Source of the DNA: Linum tenue
Lineage: Eukaryota > Streptophyta > Magnoliopsida > Malpighiales > Linaceae
NCBI GenBank assembly: GCA_946122785.1
Contig: CAMGYJ010000004.1
Span: 9,694,150-9,758,149 of the forward strand
Length of the DNA: 64,000 nucleotides
Direction: 5' to 3'
Shown here: piece by piece, positions 11,563-23,764 of the stretch
Numbering within the stretch: position 1 is the first letter of the stretch
Layout: each line of letters opens with the position of its first letter
Notes under the pieces: model-generated
Database searches by the model: none
Told to the model about the DNA's origin: nothing
Seen by the model: the letters and a program-made list of their open reading frames with translations, nothing else
Position numbers and translations under genes: made by a program

Positions 11563-14500
11563 TTTCTTGACAATTTTTGCGTCATCCAGGACTTACGCTC
11601 GAAGAAGTTGATTGGGAAAGGTGAACTTCGAGATGGCTTGTACTATTTGCGCTTGTTTGGACAGGGTCGGTCACAGGCTTGCGCAGTGCAGCGATGGAGT
11701 TCGGTGTCAGGAGTCATTTGGCATGCCCGCCTTGGGCATCCCTCCCCAAATAAAATTTTGCATATTAGTCGGATACTATCTTTTCGTTCAACTTCGGATA
11801 TTGGCCCTTGTCACTCCTGTTTTCGGGCAAAGCAAACTCGTGAGACATTTTTGTCCAGTATGATTAAGACTACTTCTATTTTTGACCTCATACACATCGA
11901 CATATGGGGTGGCTATAAGACTGCATCGTTAAGTAGTGCACATTACTTCTTAACCATTGTGGATGATTTCTCTCGGGGTGTTTGGATTTATCTTTTACGT
12001 TACAAATCTAAAGTTGAGCGTTATTTACTACATTTTTGTAACATGGTCAAGAATCAGTTTGGACGATCAGTCAAACGGATCCAAGCTGACAATGGGCACG
12101 AGTTTCAGACTGCAGGTCTCAAGACATATTATGCAGAGCAAGGCATTCTTCTTCAAACCTCGTGCACAAACACGCCACAGCAAAATGACGTTGTTGAGAG
12201 AAAGCATCGACATATATTGGACACAGCTCGGGCCTTACGTTTCCAAGCTAGCCTCCCAATCCGGTTTTGGGGTGAGTGCATTCTCACCGCCGTTTATCTC
12301 ATAAATCGACTTCCGACGAAAGCAACAGGCAAGACACCCTTCGAGGTTCTTTTCGGGAAGCAAGCCACTTATCATCACCTTCGTGTCTTCGGCTGTTTGG
12401 TCTACTTCAAGGACACTCATTCACACCTTGATAAGTTCGCCGAAAGAGGCCGAGCAGGTTTATTTTTAGGCTATGCTACCAGTCAAAAGGGATATCGTAT
12501 TTATGATCTGGTATCTCGTCGTTTAATTACTTCTCGTGATGTTCAATTTCATGAGACTTCATTCCCCATGCAAGCAGAAATGAGCCGAGACCTTCATTGG
12601 AAACCTCGACCAATTGTCTCGCCCTCAACAACTGCAGCGGATGATTCTCCGCTTCATTCTTCGCCCCAAGCAGAGGGCCATACCAGCGAGCCCACAACAG
12701 AGGGCCATGCCAGCGAGCCCACCAGCCCAGCCTCACCCAACGGCCTGTCGGGCCCTGGTTCCTCTCCTAGTTCGGCCTCACCCACTGCTGGGCCGTCTTC
12801 TCCTGGGCCATCTTCTCCATCTAAAGCCACTCTCCCTGAGCCCGCTCCAGCAGTTCCTAACACACGGAAGAGTGACCGCCAGCGATTTCGGCCCAAACAT
12901 TTGGAGAATTACATCACCGAGTTCCACACTGATACATCACAGGGAAGCACCATTAATTCTGCTATGTACCCCCTTGCTACATACGTTGATTATTCTAAGC
13001 TTAAACCTATTTTTCGCGCCTTTCTTGCAGCACAAACTTGCTATGATGAACCACGCTTCTTCCATGAGGCGGTCCGAGAAAAGGTCTGGCGGGATGCCAT
13101 GACACGCGAAGTTCGTGCACTGGAGGCTAACGGGACATGGACCCTAGTGTTTTTGCCCCCTGGAAAGCGCACTATAGCAGCTAAATGGGTGTACAAGATT
13201 AAGTATTATCCGGATGGTACAATTGAACGCTTTAAGGCCAGGCTTGTTGCCAAGGGATATACTCAGATTGAAGGCTTGGACTTCCATGATACTTTTGCAC
13301 CGGTTGCCAAACTAGTAACTATTCGTTGTCTTCTTGCTGTAGTTGTCAGTAAAGGGTGGCACATTCATCAGCTTGACGTTAACAACGCATTCCTTCATGG
13401 TGATCTGGATGAAGAGATATACATGGAGATACCCCCTGGTTTTCGCAAGCCTGGTGACACACGAGTTTGTCGGCTGCATAAGTCACTATATGGACTTCGT
13501 CAAGCATCTCGCCAGTGGTACCAAAAGTTCACTACTGCCTTATGTGAGTTTGGTTTTCGACCTTCCCCGGCAGATGCGGCTCTGTTTATCTACCAACGGG
13601 GGAGTACTTTTGTGACGGCCTTGATTTACGTCGATGATGTTATCCTAGCTGGCAACGACTTGCCGTTCATTTCCCGTGTCAAGACCTTCCTTGATCACCG
13701 TTTCAGCATCAAGGATCTTGGCCCGTTGCGGTATTTCCTAGGTATTGAAGTTGCTCGCACCGCCGATGGAATTGTTCTCAACCAGAGGAAGTTTGCCCTG
13801 GATATTCTTGAAGATGCTGGGGTCGAAGGGTCACGACCCAGCTCATTTCCCATTGAATAGAATCACCAGCTCACGCGACTGGATGATAATATTCTGTCCG
13901 ATCCATCTCCATATCGGCGATTGGTTGGCCGCTTGCTTTACTTAATCGTCACTCGCCCCGACATCACTTATGCTGTCAATATTCTCAGCCAGTTCGTTCA
14001 TGCTCCTTGTCAGTCGCATCTTGATGCAGCTTTTCGTATCCTCAGATATTTGAAGATTTCTCCGGGACAAGGTCTGTTTTTCCCGAAGGACAACCCTCTT
14101 CGCCTCACAGCATACTGTGATGCGGATTGGGGTGGCTGTCAGCGTACCCGCCGCTCCACTACTGGATACGTCATCAGCTTGGATACTGCACCCATTTCTT
14201 AGCATACGAAGAAGCAAAAGGTCGTTGCCCGATCTTCCGCTGAAGCCGAATATCGCGCCATGGCCAGCACAGTTAGTGAAATACTCTGGCTCCGTTGGTT
14301 GCTCCAGGAGCTTGGTGTTCCGCAAACCTCCCAACAGTGTTGCATTGTGACAACCAAGCAGCACTCCATATAGCTAATAATCCAGTCTTCCATGAACGCA
14401 CTAAGCACGTTGAGATGGATTGTTACTTTGTTCGTGAGCGGGTGCAGTCAGGCCACATTTCTCCGATCAAGGTTCATACTGATCTGCAGCTTGCGGATAT

Positions 14501-14570
14501 GTTCACCAAAGGACTTGGAAGTGATCGTTTTCATTTTCTTCTCTCCAAACTGAACGTTCGAGATCTTCAC
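11434..14570 (+). pseudogene. Copia pol with nonsense and frameshift lesions
   Basis: The frame 11434-13860 (808 codons) carries the end of protease, the integrase zinc region (WHARLGHPS...CHSC), an integrase core (HIDIWGG, TIVDDFSRG) and reverse transcriptase (NNAFLHGDLDEEIYMEIPPGF; YVDDVILAG). A TAG at 13858-13860 stops it, and the same frame continues to a second TAG at 14200-14202. RNase H motifs (YCDADWGG; RSSAEAEYRAM) follow, with a frameshift near 14320-14340, up to [10 protein letters not shown]. Both stops differ from an expected glutamine or tryptophan codon by a single change. The element cannot make an intact Pol. Confidence 0.9.
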
Positions 14571-14580
14571 GCTCCAGTTT

Positions 14581-14876
14581 GCGGGGGAGTAATGGGCCGA
14601 GAGCATATTCCAGAGCCCGTGACGTCAAACCATGCGAATCATGCGGTCCATGCAGGCTTGCTGCCCACGTCGAGTCCGTTTCCTACTTGTACTCGACGTA
14701 CTTTGTTCCCAACCCTAGAAAACTTAGGTGAAAAGGGTTGTATAAATATGTGTAAGGCTGGTTACAGCCACATCATCAATCAATAAGAAAAGAAACTCTT
14801 CCCGTGGATGTAAGCCTCACACAACGTGAGGAAGAACCACGTAAAATCCTCTTCTCTTGTTTGATTCGATTTTACA
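14581..14876 (+). repeat. Polypurine tract and 3' LTR of second Copia
   Basis: The tract GCGGGGGAG (14581-14589) precedes the 287-bp LTR, which ends TTTTACA. A TATA-like TATAAATA lies inside it near 14740. The LTR family is unrelated to that of the first Copia. Confidence 0.88.
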
Positions 14877-15204
14877 GTTTATGGATGAGAAAGAGGGAAT
14901 GAATTCCCATTGATGGACGGGGAGAAGGCTTTGTCTTCTTGGGAGGCAATTAATTGGACTTGTACCAGAATTTGTTGGCCCGAGTCCGTTGTCCTTTAGT
15001 GAAATAAAAAGAAGAATTTGGACGGGACAAGGGAGGAACGAAATTGCTTGGGGAGACTTGGAACTGGCGATTGGCGAGAGACAGCTGCGCGCGAGAGGGA
15101 ACGGCCGATCGAGATTGAGAAGCTTTGAAACTGGGAGCAAAGCACAGAACGAAGAGCAGCGATTCGAGGGCAACAATATTTTCTTTCTCTCGTGATTAAT
15201 GTTA
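14877..15204. other. Short host interval between Copia and MULE
   Basis: I see no convincing gene. It ends with TTAATGTTA (15196-15204), the 9-bp target duplication of the next MULE. Confidence 0.6.
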
Positions 15205-15292
15205 GAGTTTTTTTCCAGAAATAGCACCTTTAAAAAAAATTACAAAACTAGCACCCTTTCAAAAATATTTACAAAACTAGCACCTTTTTTTT

Positions 15293-15635
15293 GGACCGCA
15301 CCCTTGGGGTGCATTTTATATATAAACCGCACCTGTAGGGTGCGGTCCATTTTCCTAGGGCTAAATCGCATTTTGGCCATGCGTTTTCACGTCTTCCCTA
15401 CACAAAACGCATGGCCGAGGTACGGTTTTGGCCTGACCTAGGCAAACCGCTCCTTAGAGATGCGGTTTATTCCTCCAAAACCAAACCGCATATCTAAGGT
15501 GCGGTTTAGCCACACAGACCGCAAAGTGCGGTCTGTGTGTCAATTATTTTCCGACACCCGACAATCACCCATGCATAATTATAGACGTAGGGCTGCATGA
15601 CAGACCAAAACCGCACCTTAGAGGTGCGGTTTTCC
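15293..15635. repeat. Cluster of short hairpins near MULE left end
   Basis: At least four short perfect or near-perfect palindromes of the form ACCGCACC...GGTGCGGT occur here: about 15326-15346, 15483-15508, 15514-15538 and 15608-15634. They share the core CCGCA/TGCGG with different loops. A matching set lies near the right end (19020-19345), suggesting structured subterminal repeats. Confidence 0.85.
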
Positions 15636-15845
15636 TCATTTTTTTGCCTATATAAGACTGCCCGGAAAACCTCTACTCTTCACACCTCTCCTTCTATCTT
15701 TTCATTTTTCTGTTGTATCTCTATATTTCTTTAGTGTTTTTGTCATTAACATTAACTCGTAAGTTTATTTTGTGTTACTTTTTATTGTTATTTGTGATTT
15801 GTGATTTTTATAATATTAACTGAACTGCGGTTTTTTTGTGTGCAG

Positions 15846-16817
15846 ATGGCATTTCGCCAGTTCACGCTTGGCTTACGGTGGAATGGTTACATGGAAGAGA
15901 CCGGAAAGGGGGCCACCTACGTCGGTGGCAATTTTCAGAAAATAAAGGTCGCTACCAGACTGAAGCTTGAAGACCTCCATCAAATATGCACTAACGTTAC
16001 TTGCATGGATGGCACGAGAAGAGTAGATCATATGGTGTAACGATATCCAAACAGAGAAAGTGGGTCATTGTGGCATGAGGAATATACCATAACCACTCAA
16101 GATGAAGTAGATTCAATGCTCGAATTCTTGAGGTCCAACAAATTGGCCAAAGCCGAGATGTTCGTTTACACCGAGCCAGCCGTTGGCGTTGGAGGTCATT
16201 CTGGACACGGTCAAACATCTGGTATCCATGGTGGAGGTGAATTATATAGCGATCATCCCTACCAAAGTTACAATGATCCTCATTCCTATTTTCAGTACCA
16301 AGAGCAAGGTGAAGGCCATCATCAATCTTTCCCGTCATATGAAGAAGAAGTTCAACCGGACCTCGGCAACCAACCCTAGTACAACTTCCAATTAGGCAGC
16401 GGTAGTTTTCACAAATACCATTATGGATTTGATGAAGGTGCATTTCATGAGCTGGATCAGATGGAAGCTGCCATGCCAGCACCAGTCAGCGACCCCTCCG
16501 ATGAAGAAGGAGAGAACAACGTCAGTGCAGACAGCTCCGACCCTCTTGAAGGTGCTGATGATTCAGGACCAGAGTCAGATTCAGATAATGATCATGATGT
16601 GGCTCCTGACTGTGTACCAGTCCCCTACTACAATCACATTCCAGACGACAATTGGATGGTCGACAGCGACATGGAGCCGCCAGAGGTCCCAATATGTGGC
16701 CCACTCACTGGGTTTACGAAGGGCCAACAATTTGGCCCACTCTCTGCCATTGTGGAAATGACTTTTTGGAAAACGAATGCATGGTTCGTGAACCGACTCC
16801 ACTGGATCGCAGTATAG
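15846..16817 (+). pseudogene. MULE transposase N-terminal remnant
   Basis: An ATG right after an AG (TGCAG) opens MAFRQFTLGLRWNGYMEETG, followed by YVGGNFQKIKV. This resembles the N-terminal domain of plant MuDR-type transposases, where a WNG...YVGG segment is followed by a helical region. One frame runs to 16817 but contains TAA at 16038-16040 and TAG at 16377-16379. The rest is acidic and low in complexity (PSDEEGENNVSADSSDPLEG; SDSDNDHD), like the linker before the transposase core. The DDE core and SWIM zinc finger are absent. The 3' end overlaps the end of the opposing PMD gene. Assignment rests on motif resemblance only. Confidence 0.65.
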
Positions 16818-18798
16818 AAGTTACCTCTCCTCCCCAAAGTCGCTCAAACCTCCTCCGATACTCGTCCAACTTGTGTTGGACAAGGTTGTCGCATGTGGTG
16901 TGTCCGAGCCACCTTATTAATAAGACAATAATGAAACTACAATAAGATAAAACACAAGGGACAATGTGTTATGACTACATGATGGGGTATGAGAAGTTTA
17001 CCTTGTACCATAAGCTTCACCTCTTAGGGGATGATCGATTGGCCAATCCCTGTCTAGACGTTGGACCGGTGCAATCCATGGCATATGCTCCCAAGCCCAA
17101 AATTGGACGATGAACATTGCGCCGCTGACCTCCCTCACAGCTTTTAGAGACGCATTGCACAAGTTGTGGTAGATCATAGCTAGGCAAGCGGATGCCCAAC
17201 TATACTCCCCCATCTTCTCCCAACTATTGAAGATGATCCTAAGCCATCCACAACTAAGGAGATTGCTTGATTTCTTGGAGAAGAACAACCCTCCGATCAT
17301 GCCTATAAGATAGACACGAGCATATCTCTCCTTCTCATCCTCCAGACTTTCCTCGGTTAGGGGATGACTCTCGTAATGGTCTCTAAAATACTTCGTCAAC
17401 CATGTAATTGAGACTTGGTGTTTCCTCATTGGTGGCATGCGATCGGTCGCATCAACGCAACCCTTCACCGGTACTTTCACTCCCAAATGACTGTGGATGA
17501 AATGAACCCAACCGGGCATACCGTCACGATCCTCGGGGGGATGATCACTCACGCACACCGGTTTGCCGTCGATGGGCAGATGGGTTAGGATGGCGACATC
17601 CTTTAGCGTGATGGTGGCCTCTCCTTCTCTAAAGTTGAAACAATGGGTCTCGTTTCTCCATCTCTCGGCTAATGCGGTGATGAGTTGGCGATCAATTTGG
17701 ATGCTGTTAAAATGCCTAATCGAGTCTAACCGTGCCCTTTTGAGAAAGGGCAAGATAGCTGGGTGGAATGGGACCACATTGGTGGTACCCCTGTAGCGGA
17801 TTATTGTTTGTGCCTCCTAGCGAAAATTTACACGTTAATTATTATAAATTAGTAAGGGTTTTTTTTCTTATAACTAAATTAATTAAATTAAATTATGCGA
17901 CATCAAGCAGAATTTTATTATCATAAAAAGACATTTCATATTATCATATTATCATAAAACAAACGTCCTAAATTAATTAACATAATAACAATGTAAATGA
18001 ATAATAATTTAAAGAGGTACATACATATTATCGTAAAACAAACATACTAAATTAATTAACATAAATAACATTGTTAATGAATAATAATTTAAATAGAAAC
18101 ATACATATTCAAATGTTTGAAATTAATAAAATTCTTTTTGTGCACATAAAAATAAATCGTATTGGTTGTTTGGTAAATAATTTAATCGTATTGGTTGTTT
18201 TAAATAATTTAATCGAATACAAAGCACCACTCATTAGACTCTTAGAAGAGGTATACATCTTCTTAGAAACGCAATCTTTTTGACAGAAAAAGGGGGGATC
18301 CGAGGATCTCTTAATACCTGATTTTCCCAGGTAATGGGAGGATATGATAATCGCTTAAAACCCCATTTCCTTAGACGTGCATCTCTTGATAAAGAGTCGA
18401 AGTAAGTGGCGCTATGTATTCGATTAAATTATTGAAAACCACCAACACGATTAAAAAATCAAGATAAATTTAATTTATATTACACTAAATACATTAACAA
18501 ATTAAAAGAAGGACAAATGGTGAAGAATTTTATGTATCGGGTGATCCTCCCAAACATCCCTTGACCGATGGTTGGGTTGGTCGTACAAGTCGGTTGGATC
18601 CAACTGTCCTTGCTCGAGATAATACCGTTGGTTGTATATATCGATGTCCTCCCCAACCTACGAGAAAATAACAACGAGGTTAGTACATAGATTAATTAAA
18701 AAACTTATAACAACAACAAAAATTAAACCAGAATAATGAGTACGTACCGCTTGAAATTCATCAACATAAACTCCTTCAACTTGCCACCAATCGGCCAT
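16714..18798 (-). CDS. Plant mobile domain (PMD / MAIN-like) gene in a MULE
   Basis: The large exon (17816-17002) encodes about 271 residues typical of the aminotransferase-like plant mobile domain: RYRGTTNVVPFHPAILPFL, then ERWRNETHCFNFREGEATIT, then LKDVAILTHLPIDGKPV, and WAWEHMPWIAP near its end. It has a good acceptor (CTAG before 17816) and donor (GTAAAC from 17001). A further exon from 16912 reads RWLGHTTCDNLV and ends in TAA near 16714 or at a GTAACT donor. Upstream, an ATG at 18798 opens a 17-codon exon, a clean intron, and an exon from 18657 reading VGEDIDIYNQRYYLEQGQ. How that exon joins the large one is unclear, since it has a TAA at 18504-18502. No in-frame stop interrupts the domain. 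PMD proteins such as MAIL1/MAIN act in the nucleus, but MULE-borne copies have no settled function. Confidence 0.8.
17817..18501. other. AT-rich probable intron of PMD gene
   Basis: There is no coding sequence here. Diverged repeats of an ACATACATATTA-like unit and of ATCGTATTGGTTGTTT are visible (about 17930-18215). Confidence 0.55.
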
Positions 18799-19019
18799 TT
18801 TTTCGGCGCAATTCGGATAGAGCTTCGGCTCGGCTCGGCGGGTTTTGAGGAAAAAACCTAAGAAATATTTTCTGATGGCAGATCGGACTTAGCCGCAACC
18901 AACAAACCACTATTTCCTAGGCTTTTGGGAGGGGAGGGTTTAGAGAGATAAATTGTAGAGAGAGAAGGAAGAACGGGTTGTGGTGTGAAGAAATGAGAGG
19001 GGAAGGGGGGTATTTATAC

Positions 19020-19345
19020 CCATCAGACCGCACCCTCCAGGGGCGGTCGGGTAATTTTGCCCTAAGGGAAATCGCACCCTCCCGATGCGTTTTGCGCTTC
19101 CCTAGGGTTGACCGCATCTCGGGCGTGCGATCTGCAATCCTTGGCGCGGATCGCTCCGCTGGCAAACGTTCAGCCGCCCGATCGCCCCTCCATCCAACGG
19201 TCTTGAAGACCGTTCCGCAGCAGCAGTAAATCGCATCGCCCTAGTGCGTTTTGTTAACTGGAACGCACCCCTATGATGCGTTTTATAAGTATACCGCACC
19301 ATTCTGGTGCGGTATACTTATAAAACGCATCTTAGAGGTGCGTTC
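19020..19345. repeat. Hairpin cluster near MULE right end
   Basis: It repeats the CCGCACC...GGTGCGG theme seen at 15293-15635. The clearest palindrome is ATACCGCACC-ATTCT-GGTGCGGTAT at about 19290-19314. Several other CGCACCC/GGGTGCG and GCGTTTT pieces lie between 19020 and 19345. Confidence 0.8.
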
Positions 19346-19443
19346 CAAAAAAATTGGTGCTATTTCTGTCAATTTTTTCATATGGGTGCTAGTTTTGTAA
19401 TTTTTTTTAAAGGTGCTATTATTGGAAAAAACTCTTAATGTTA

Positions 19444-21076
19444 TGATGAACAAGAACATAGTTGTGTGTTCTTGGTTGTAGAGATATGGATTAAATTGAT
19501 TGAAATATGTTAATTAATTTGGATATTATAGGTAGTGAATTCCAGTGTTTCTCCCAGAGCTTTCTCCCATTGATTTAAACCCGACAACTTTAATTTGCTT
19601 GTCTTGTTTAATTATTTTGCTTTTAGATAATAGTTTCATCATTCAAACCATTTCCACCTATAGTTTGCTCTATATAATTAATAGAATATAAGGTTGTAAC
19701 TAGCCCCTGAGAGACGATACCCGGATTTCCGGTTTTACTACCAGATAGGAATTGAAGCATTACGCGTTTGCCCAATCACTAATCAAACTAATAAAAGCAG
19801 GGTTTGGGTTATTGGTATAGGTTTTGATTATTTGGTACTGATTAGCATAGTTGTATTGGTATAGATTTTTCGTAATCCCACTGGTTTCTTATTGGTAATA
19901 ATACTGGAATAGGCTTTTGTAGTTTTTCTGGTAGTCGTAGTTTTTTGATAAAGTTTTCTGGTAGTCGTAGTTGGTACTACGCATAATGTATTGATACTGG
20001 TTTACATGTAATGGTATTGATTTTTGTGTATTGATATTGTTTTTCTTGTACTTGTACTTGTACTAGTGATGGCAGAGGTATGGTATGAGTATTGGCTCTG
20101 GTGTATTGGAACTGGTGTTCATGTTTTGGTATTGTTTTATGTTTTAGTCCTGAGTTTTTTAGGCGGTCGGACTGGTGTTCATGTTTTGGTTTGTAGCGTT
20201 TTGGGAATGGCGTGCTAATGCTTGTGTAGGGTTTTTGCATGTGTAGCGTTTTGCTAGTTAGTAGAGTTTTTAAAATAGTGTTTTTGAAATGTAATGGAAA
20301 TACTTCTGCATAAGATCAAACATGGGGCATCGTCGGAAAAGAAAAAGAAAATTAATCTCACTCCAATCAGAAACCAAATCGGAGCAAGGATCCAGAAACC
20401 TACACGCAACCTCCCTAAAAGGCAGATCTTGATAAAATAAAAATCAGAGTCGGGACGGTGACATGCAATTGCGCCCAAAAGAGAAGAAGAAAGACGATTG
20501 ACGAGGTTTGACTACTACCTAAGGCGGCGGCCGGAACGAAGACGAGATCAGCTGAAAGTGAGGTCGTCGAAGGCGCCTACGGCCGCGACGAGGTCGGAGG
20601 AGCGAAAAGGGGGGGGGGGGGGGGGGGGAGGACGAGGTGGGAGGAGCGGAGGGCGGCGGCGAGGTGGGTGGAGTGGAGTGTAGTGCAGGCGAGACAACCT
20701 TGACGAAGGTCGCTGGCGAAGGAGCCTTCAACGCCGGGAAGGACTGCAACAAATCGGTGGCTTCGCTAGGGGAATGACCGCTACAGAGGAAAGAGGGAAG
20801 ATAAAAAAAACTCAAGCTTCTGACTGTTGGAATCCCACCACAAAAACCGCATCTGTATCCGCCTGATTTCATGGCCTTCCATCATCAAATAATCCAATGG
20901 ACGAAAATGCCCTGGCGGCATAACTCCCTTAATCAGGCGAAAGTACAAAACGCAACCGTACTACGGGGTTAGCAAGGTGCTAACAGTGTAGGGGATTAGT
21001 AACCCATCCGATCCCATTATTTAGTGCTAGAGTTAAAACATAATGAATCGTTGTTTGCCGCCCGTACTTTTACTAT
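19444..21076. other. No gene seen; low-complexity and GC-rich stretches
   Basis: The part to 20240 is T/G-rich, with a 20-bp segment (ACTGGTGTTCATGTTTTGGT) present near 20110 and again near 20170. From about 20490 to 20800 it is GC-rich and includes a 20-base G run (20609-20628). Frames there give only Pro/Ser/Gly-rich peptides. It could be a remnant of a GC-rich gene start, but no family is recognisable. Confidence 0.5.
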
Positions 21077-21320
21077 TTGCCCTTCTCTAATTTAAACCCT
21101 AAAACTAATCTATCCCCAACCCAACCCTCTGCTCCCTCCCAAATATGGCCGCCGGTCACCTATGAAATCTCCGGCACCGGCCACCACAAACAACCTCCGC
21201 CGCTAGCCACCAGAGACCACCTCCGCTGCCGGCCACCTTCTCACTCCCTCCCTCCCAAAACCATAGCCGTTGTTCCCCTCCCCTCCCTCACCTTACGGTC
21301 GTCGATGCTCGGTCAGCCGT

Positions 21321-21454
21321 CGGAGTTCGGAAGGGGTCCTCTGCGGGAGGTCGGACGTGGTCCGCTGTCGGAGTTCGGACGTGGTCCGCTGTCGGAGTTC
21401 GGAAGGGGTCCGTTGCGGGAGTGCGGACGGGGTCCACTGCGGGAGGTCGGACGG
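21321..21454 (+). repeat. 24-bp minisatellite, about 5.6 copies
   Basis: Five full units and a 14-base part unit of about CGGAGTTCGGACGTGGTCCG plus four bases are tandem. The unit is a multiple of three, and one frame (21077-21469) reads it as an 8-residue repeat (GRGPLSEF). That frame shows no other gene feature, so translation is doubtful. Confidence 0.85.
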
Positions 21455-21479
21455 TTTTTTTTTTGGTAATACAGATTAA

Positions 21480-23212
21480 TTTTTTATTATTAATTATTTT
21501 CCTCTTTGATTGCTACCAACGGAATTAGGGGAACCAGAATTTAATAATTAATTACCTATTTTAGTAGTAGTAGGTGAGTTTAATTTAATCACTTAAAGTA
21601 ATTATTTTAATTTTTTGCGTAAAAATAGTTTACTGAATAAATGTGGTGAGGCTTTTAAACATGGAATTAGCTAGATTAATTAATATTTAATATAATTAAA
21701 TTAGTTATAGTGATTAAGTAATTATAATACGTAAAAAATATATTTCCCTAATTACCTACGTGTCATTTAATGCTTTTTTATTGATTTCCCCCAATTCCCG
21801 CCATCTAATCACTAATCTACTTGCACAAAACAAGGTACTGAATTGATTGAGCAATTAATTAGTGGACGGTTTCCATTATTAATTGATCTAATCACTAATA
21901 ACTATTATACAATGAATTCATTTGGAAAAAAGGAAGGTAACGTCTGACCTCCCAAGACCCAAGTCTAATTCCATTTGTTTATTAACAACCGAAATTTTTT
22001 CCTTAATTAAAACACATAATAGTGATAAAATTATAGATATATAATTGTAATATATGGTGTGACCGGATTATAGTATAATTAGATTAGCCTTTGATCAATA
22101 GTATAATGATATAATTAGTAAATTAGGTATATTCGTTAACTTGTACAAAGGAGCAAAGCATCTCTTTCCCAATGTACAACTTCTACCCCTCCCAAACCCT
22201 AAACCCTTTTTCCAACAAAATAGTTAACTGCAACCTCAATCCATCCATTCCTACTATGACATTGTTTTAGAAGCAAAATTATCTCTACCTCCACTAACAA
22301 CATTTGTTCGCATCATCGAAATACGTGTAGTAAGCTCAAGGAACACCTCGTTACGACCCACGGAGCCTCCAAAAACTAAGAAAGAAATTTTGACACTATT
22401 CATCTTTTTTTTATCGAGACATTAAATCGAGAAACGGTTGATTCCACCACAATCCTCTCCACATTTTAAGGGATCGGTTAGTGTTTCAACCGTTTTTCAT
22501 GTCCATGTCTCTAGTAATTGCGAAAAGATATATTTGTTCGACCTTCAACAAGGCACAAAGAGCCCTCTCCTAGCCGCGATTCCTTGGATAATGATTGATA
22601 AAACTTAGCTTAAGAATGATCTAATTAACTATAAAATTAATGTAATTAAAAATGTTTAAACAAATTTAATAAGTATTTTATAACCATTCTACATAATTTA
22701 AATTAATTATCCATAATTTTTTAGAATACTTATGATAATTAATAATTATCTACATACTTCTAGTAAGTATATTACAAAATACCAAAGAATATATTTTTTA
22801 GAATACTTATGATAATTTATAATTATACTTAAATATACATATTTAAATTAATTATATATGAATTGTTGATCTTATAACTTCTGGCAATTAGTTATTAAAT
22901 AATGGATTATTATTTATTTTTTGATTCACCTCCCCATAGGCCATAACCCACGTCTAAATTCAGTTCTCTAATTAACTTCCCAAATAATATTTTTACAATT
23001 TTTTTCCTTATTGGCTTAATCAGAGTTGCCGTCCGTAATTGTTTCTCTTAATGACCCATAATAAGGAAATTTTTTATTATTAACTATTTTCCTCTTTGTT
23101 TGTAAATTATTAATTATTTAATAAGTATTTTAATAGTCCTCCTAACTAATTTATTAATTATTTAATAAAATAATAACAATAATTCCCACTAATCCACCCC
23201 ACTTACTGCATA
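21480..23212. other. AT-rich intergenic DNA
   Basis: No coding sequence or recognisable element was found. There are long A/T runs and short repeats (for example AGAATACTTATGATAATTWA at about 22720 and 22800). Confidence 0.6.
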
Positions 23213-23460
23213 AACCTTTCTACTATCATTTAATATAATAATTAATCATAATTAATTACTTCTTTCTCCAATTAACCTCTGTTACACCCCGACCTTTGGA
23301 TTCAGGTTCGACCATAATACATAAACGGTTGGATTAACCTTTCTACTATCATTTAATATAATAATTAATCATAATTAATTACTTCTTTCTCCAATTAACC
23401 TCTGTTACACCCTGACCTTTGAATTCAGGTTCGACCATAATACATGAACGGTTGAATTAA
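23213..23460. repeat. Two-copy tandem duplication (~124 bp) at a Gypsy LTR start
   Basis: The unit starting AACCTTTCTACTATC is present at about 23213 and 23337. Each unit contains the LTR-like start TGTTACACCC (about 23281 and 23404). The duplication therefore spans the junction between flanking DNA and the LTR. Confidence 0.88.
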
Positions 23461-23764
23461 CAGTTACGTACTAAGAATTGCAACCGCGGATTAGGAATAA
23501 TAATAATTATTATATTATTCCCAAAATAATCCGGGGAATGAAATCCTAAGCTAACCCTACCTCATCCCACTCGGCTACACCTAGACATTTATATACACCT
23601 AAAAGAAAAGAAGAAGAAAGCTACTGTAGCCGCTTCTCTTTTCCTCCTCACCATCACCGCCCCAGCAACTTCGCCTACTCGCCCCCGCTGATCGCACCAA
23701 AGAAATCCCCCCCCAAGCTGGTTGTCATCAGCATCATTCACGTTTACGTTGGAGCAATCCTTTA

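Larger units (their letters stand above)
10325..14876 (+). mobile_element. Rearranged Ty1/Copia element
   Basis: The element is flanked by the 5-bp duplication GTTTA (10320-10324 and 14877-14881). The 3' LTR is complete (14590-14876) and starts TAATGGGCCGAGAG. At the left only about 45 bases of the 5' LTR remain (10325-10369), and they run straight into a displaced copy of the protease region. There is no primer site and no gag start. Pol has in-frame stops. Because the target duplication is intact, the damage happened after integration or came in with a rearranged copy. Confidence 0.9.
15205..19434. mobile_element. Mutator-like element with plant mobile domain gene
   Basis: The 4230-bp element is bounded by the 9-bp duplication TTAATGTTA (15196-15204 and 19435-19443). 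Its terminal inverted repeats start GAGTTTTTT and contain AATAGCACCTTT and TACAAAACTAGCACCC. It carries a transposase N-terminal remnant (plus strand) and a plant-mobile-domain gene (minus strand), which meet tail to tail. PMD genes are known passengers or domesticated relatives of MULEs. Both ends carry clusters of short GC hairpins. The transposase catalytic part is missing, so the element is not autonomous. Confidence 0.92.

Noticed and set aside
12654..12896. Gly/Asp/Glu-rich minus-strand frame in the second Copia
   Set aside because: It is a shadow of the Ser/Pro-rich linker between integrase and RT on the plus strand.
15295..15635. The hairpin cluster as a CRISPR-like or tRNA-like array
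   Set aside because: Units vary in spacing and loop, lie inside a eukaryotic MULE, and no tRNA fold or constant repeat-spacer pattern exists.
20519..20872. 117-codon minus-strand frame in GC-rich DNA
   Set aside because: Low-complexity Pro/Ser tract over a G run, no conserved domain and no splice context.
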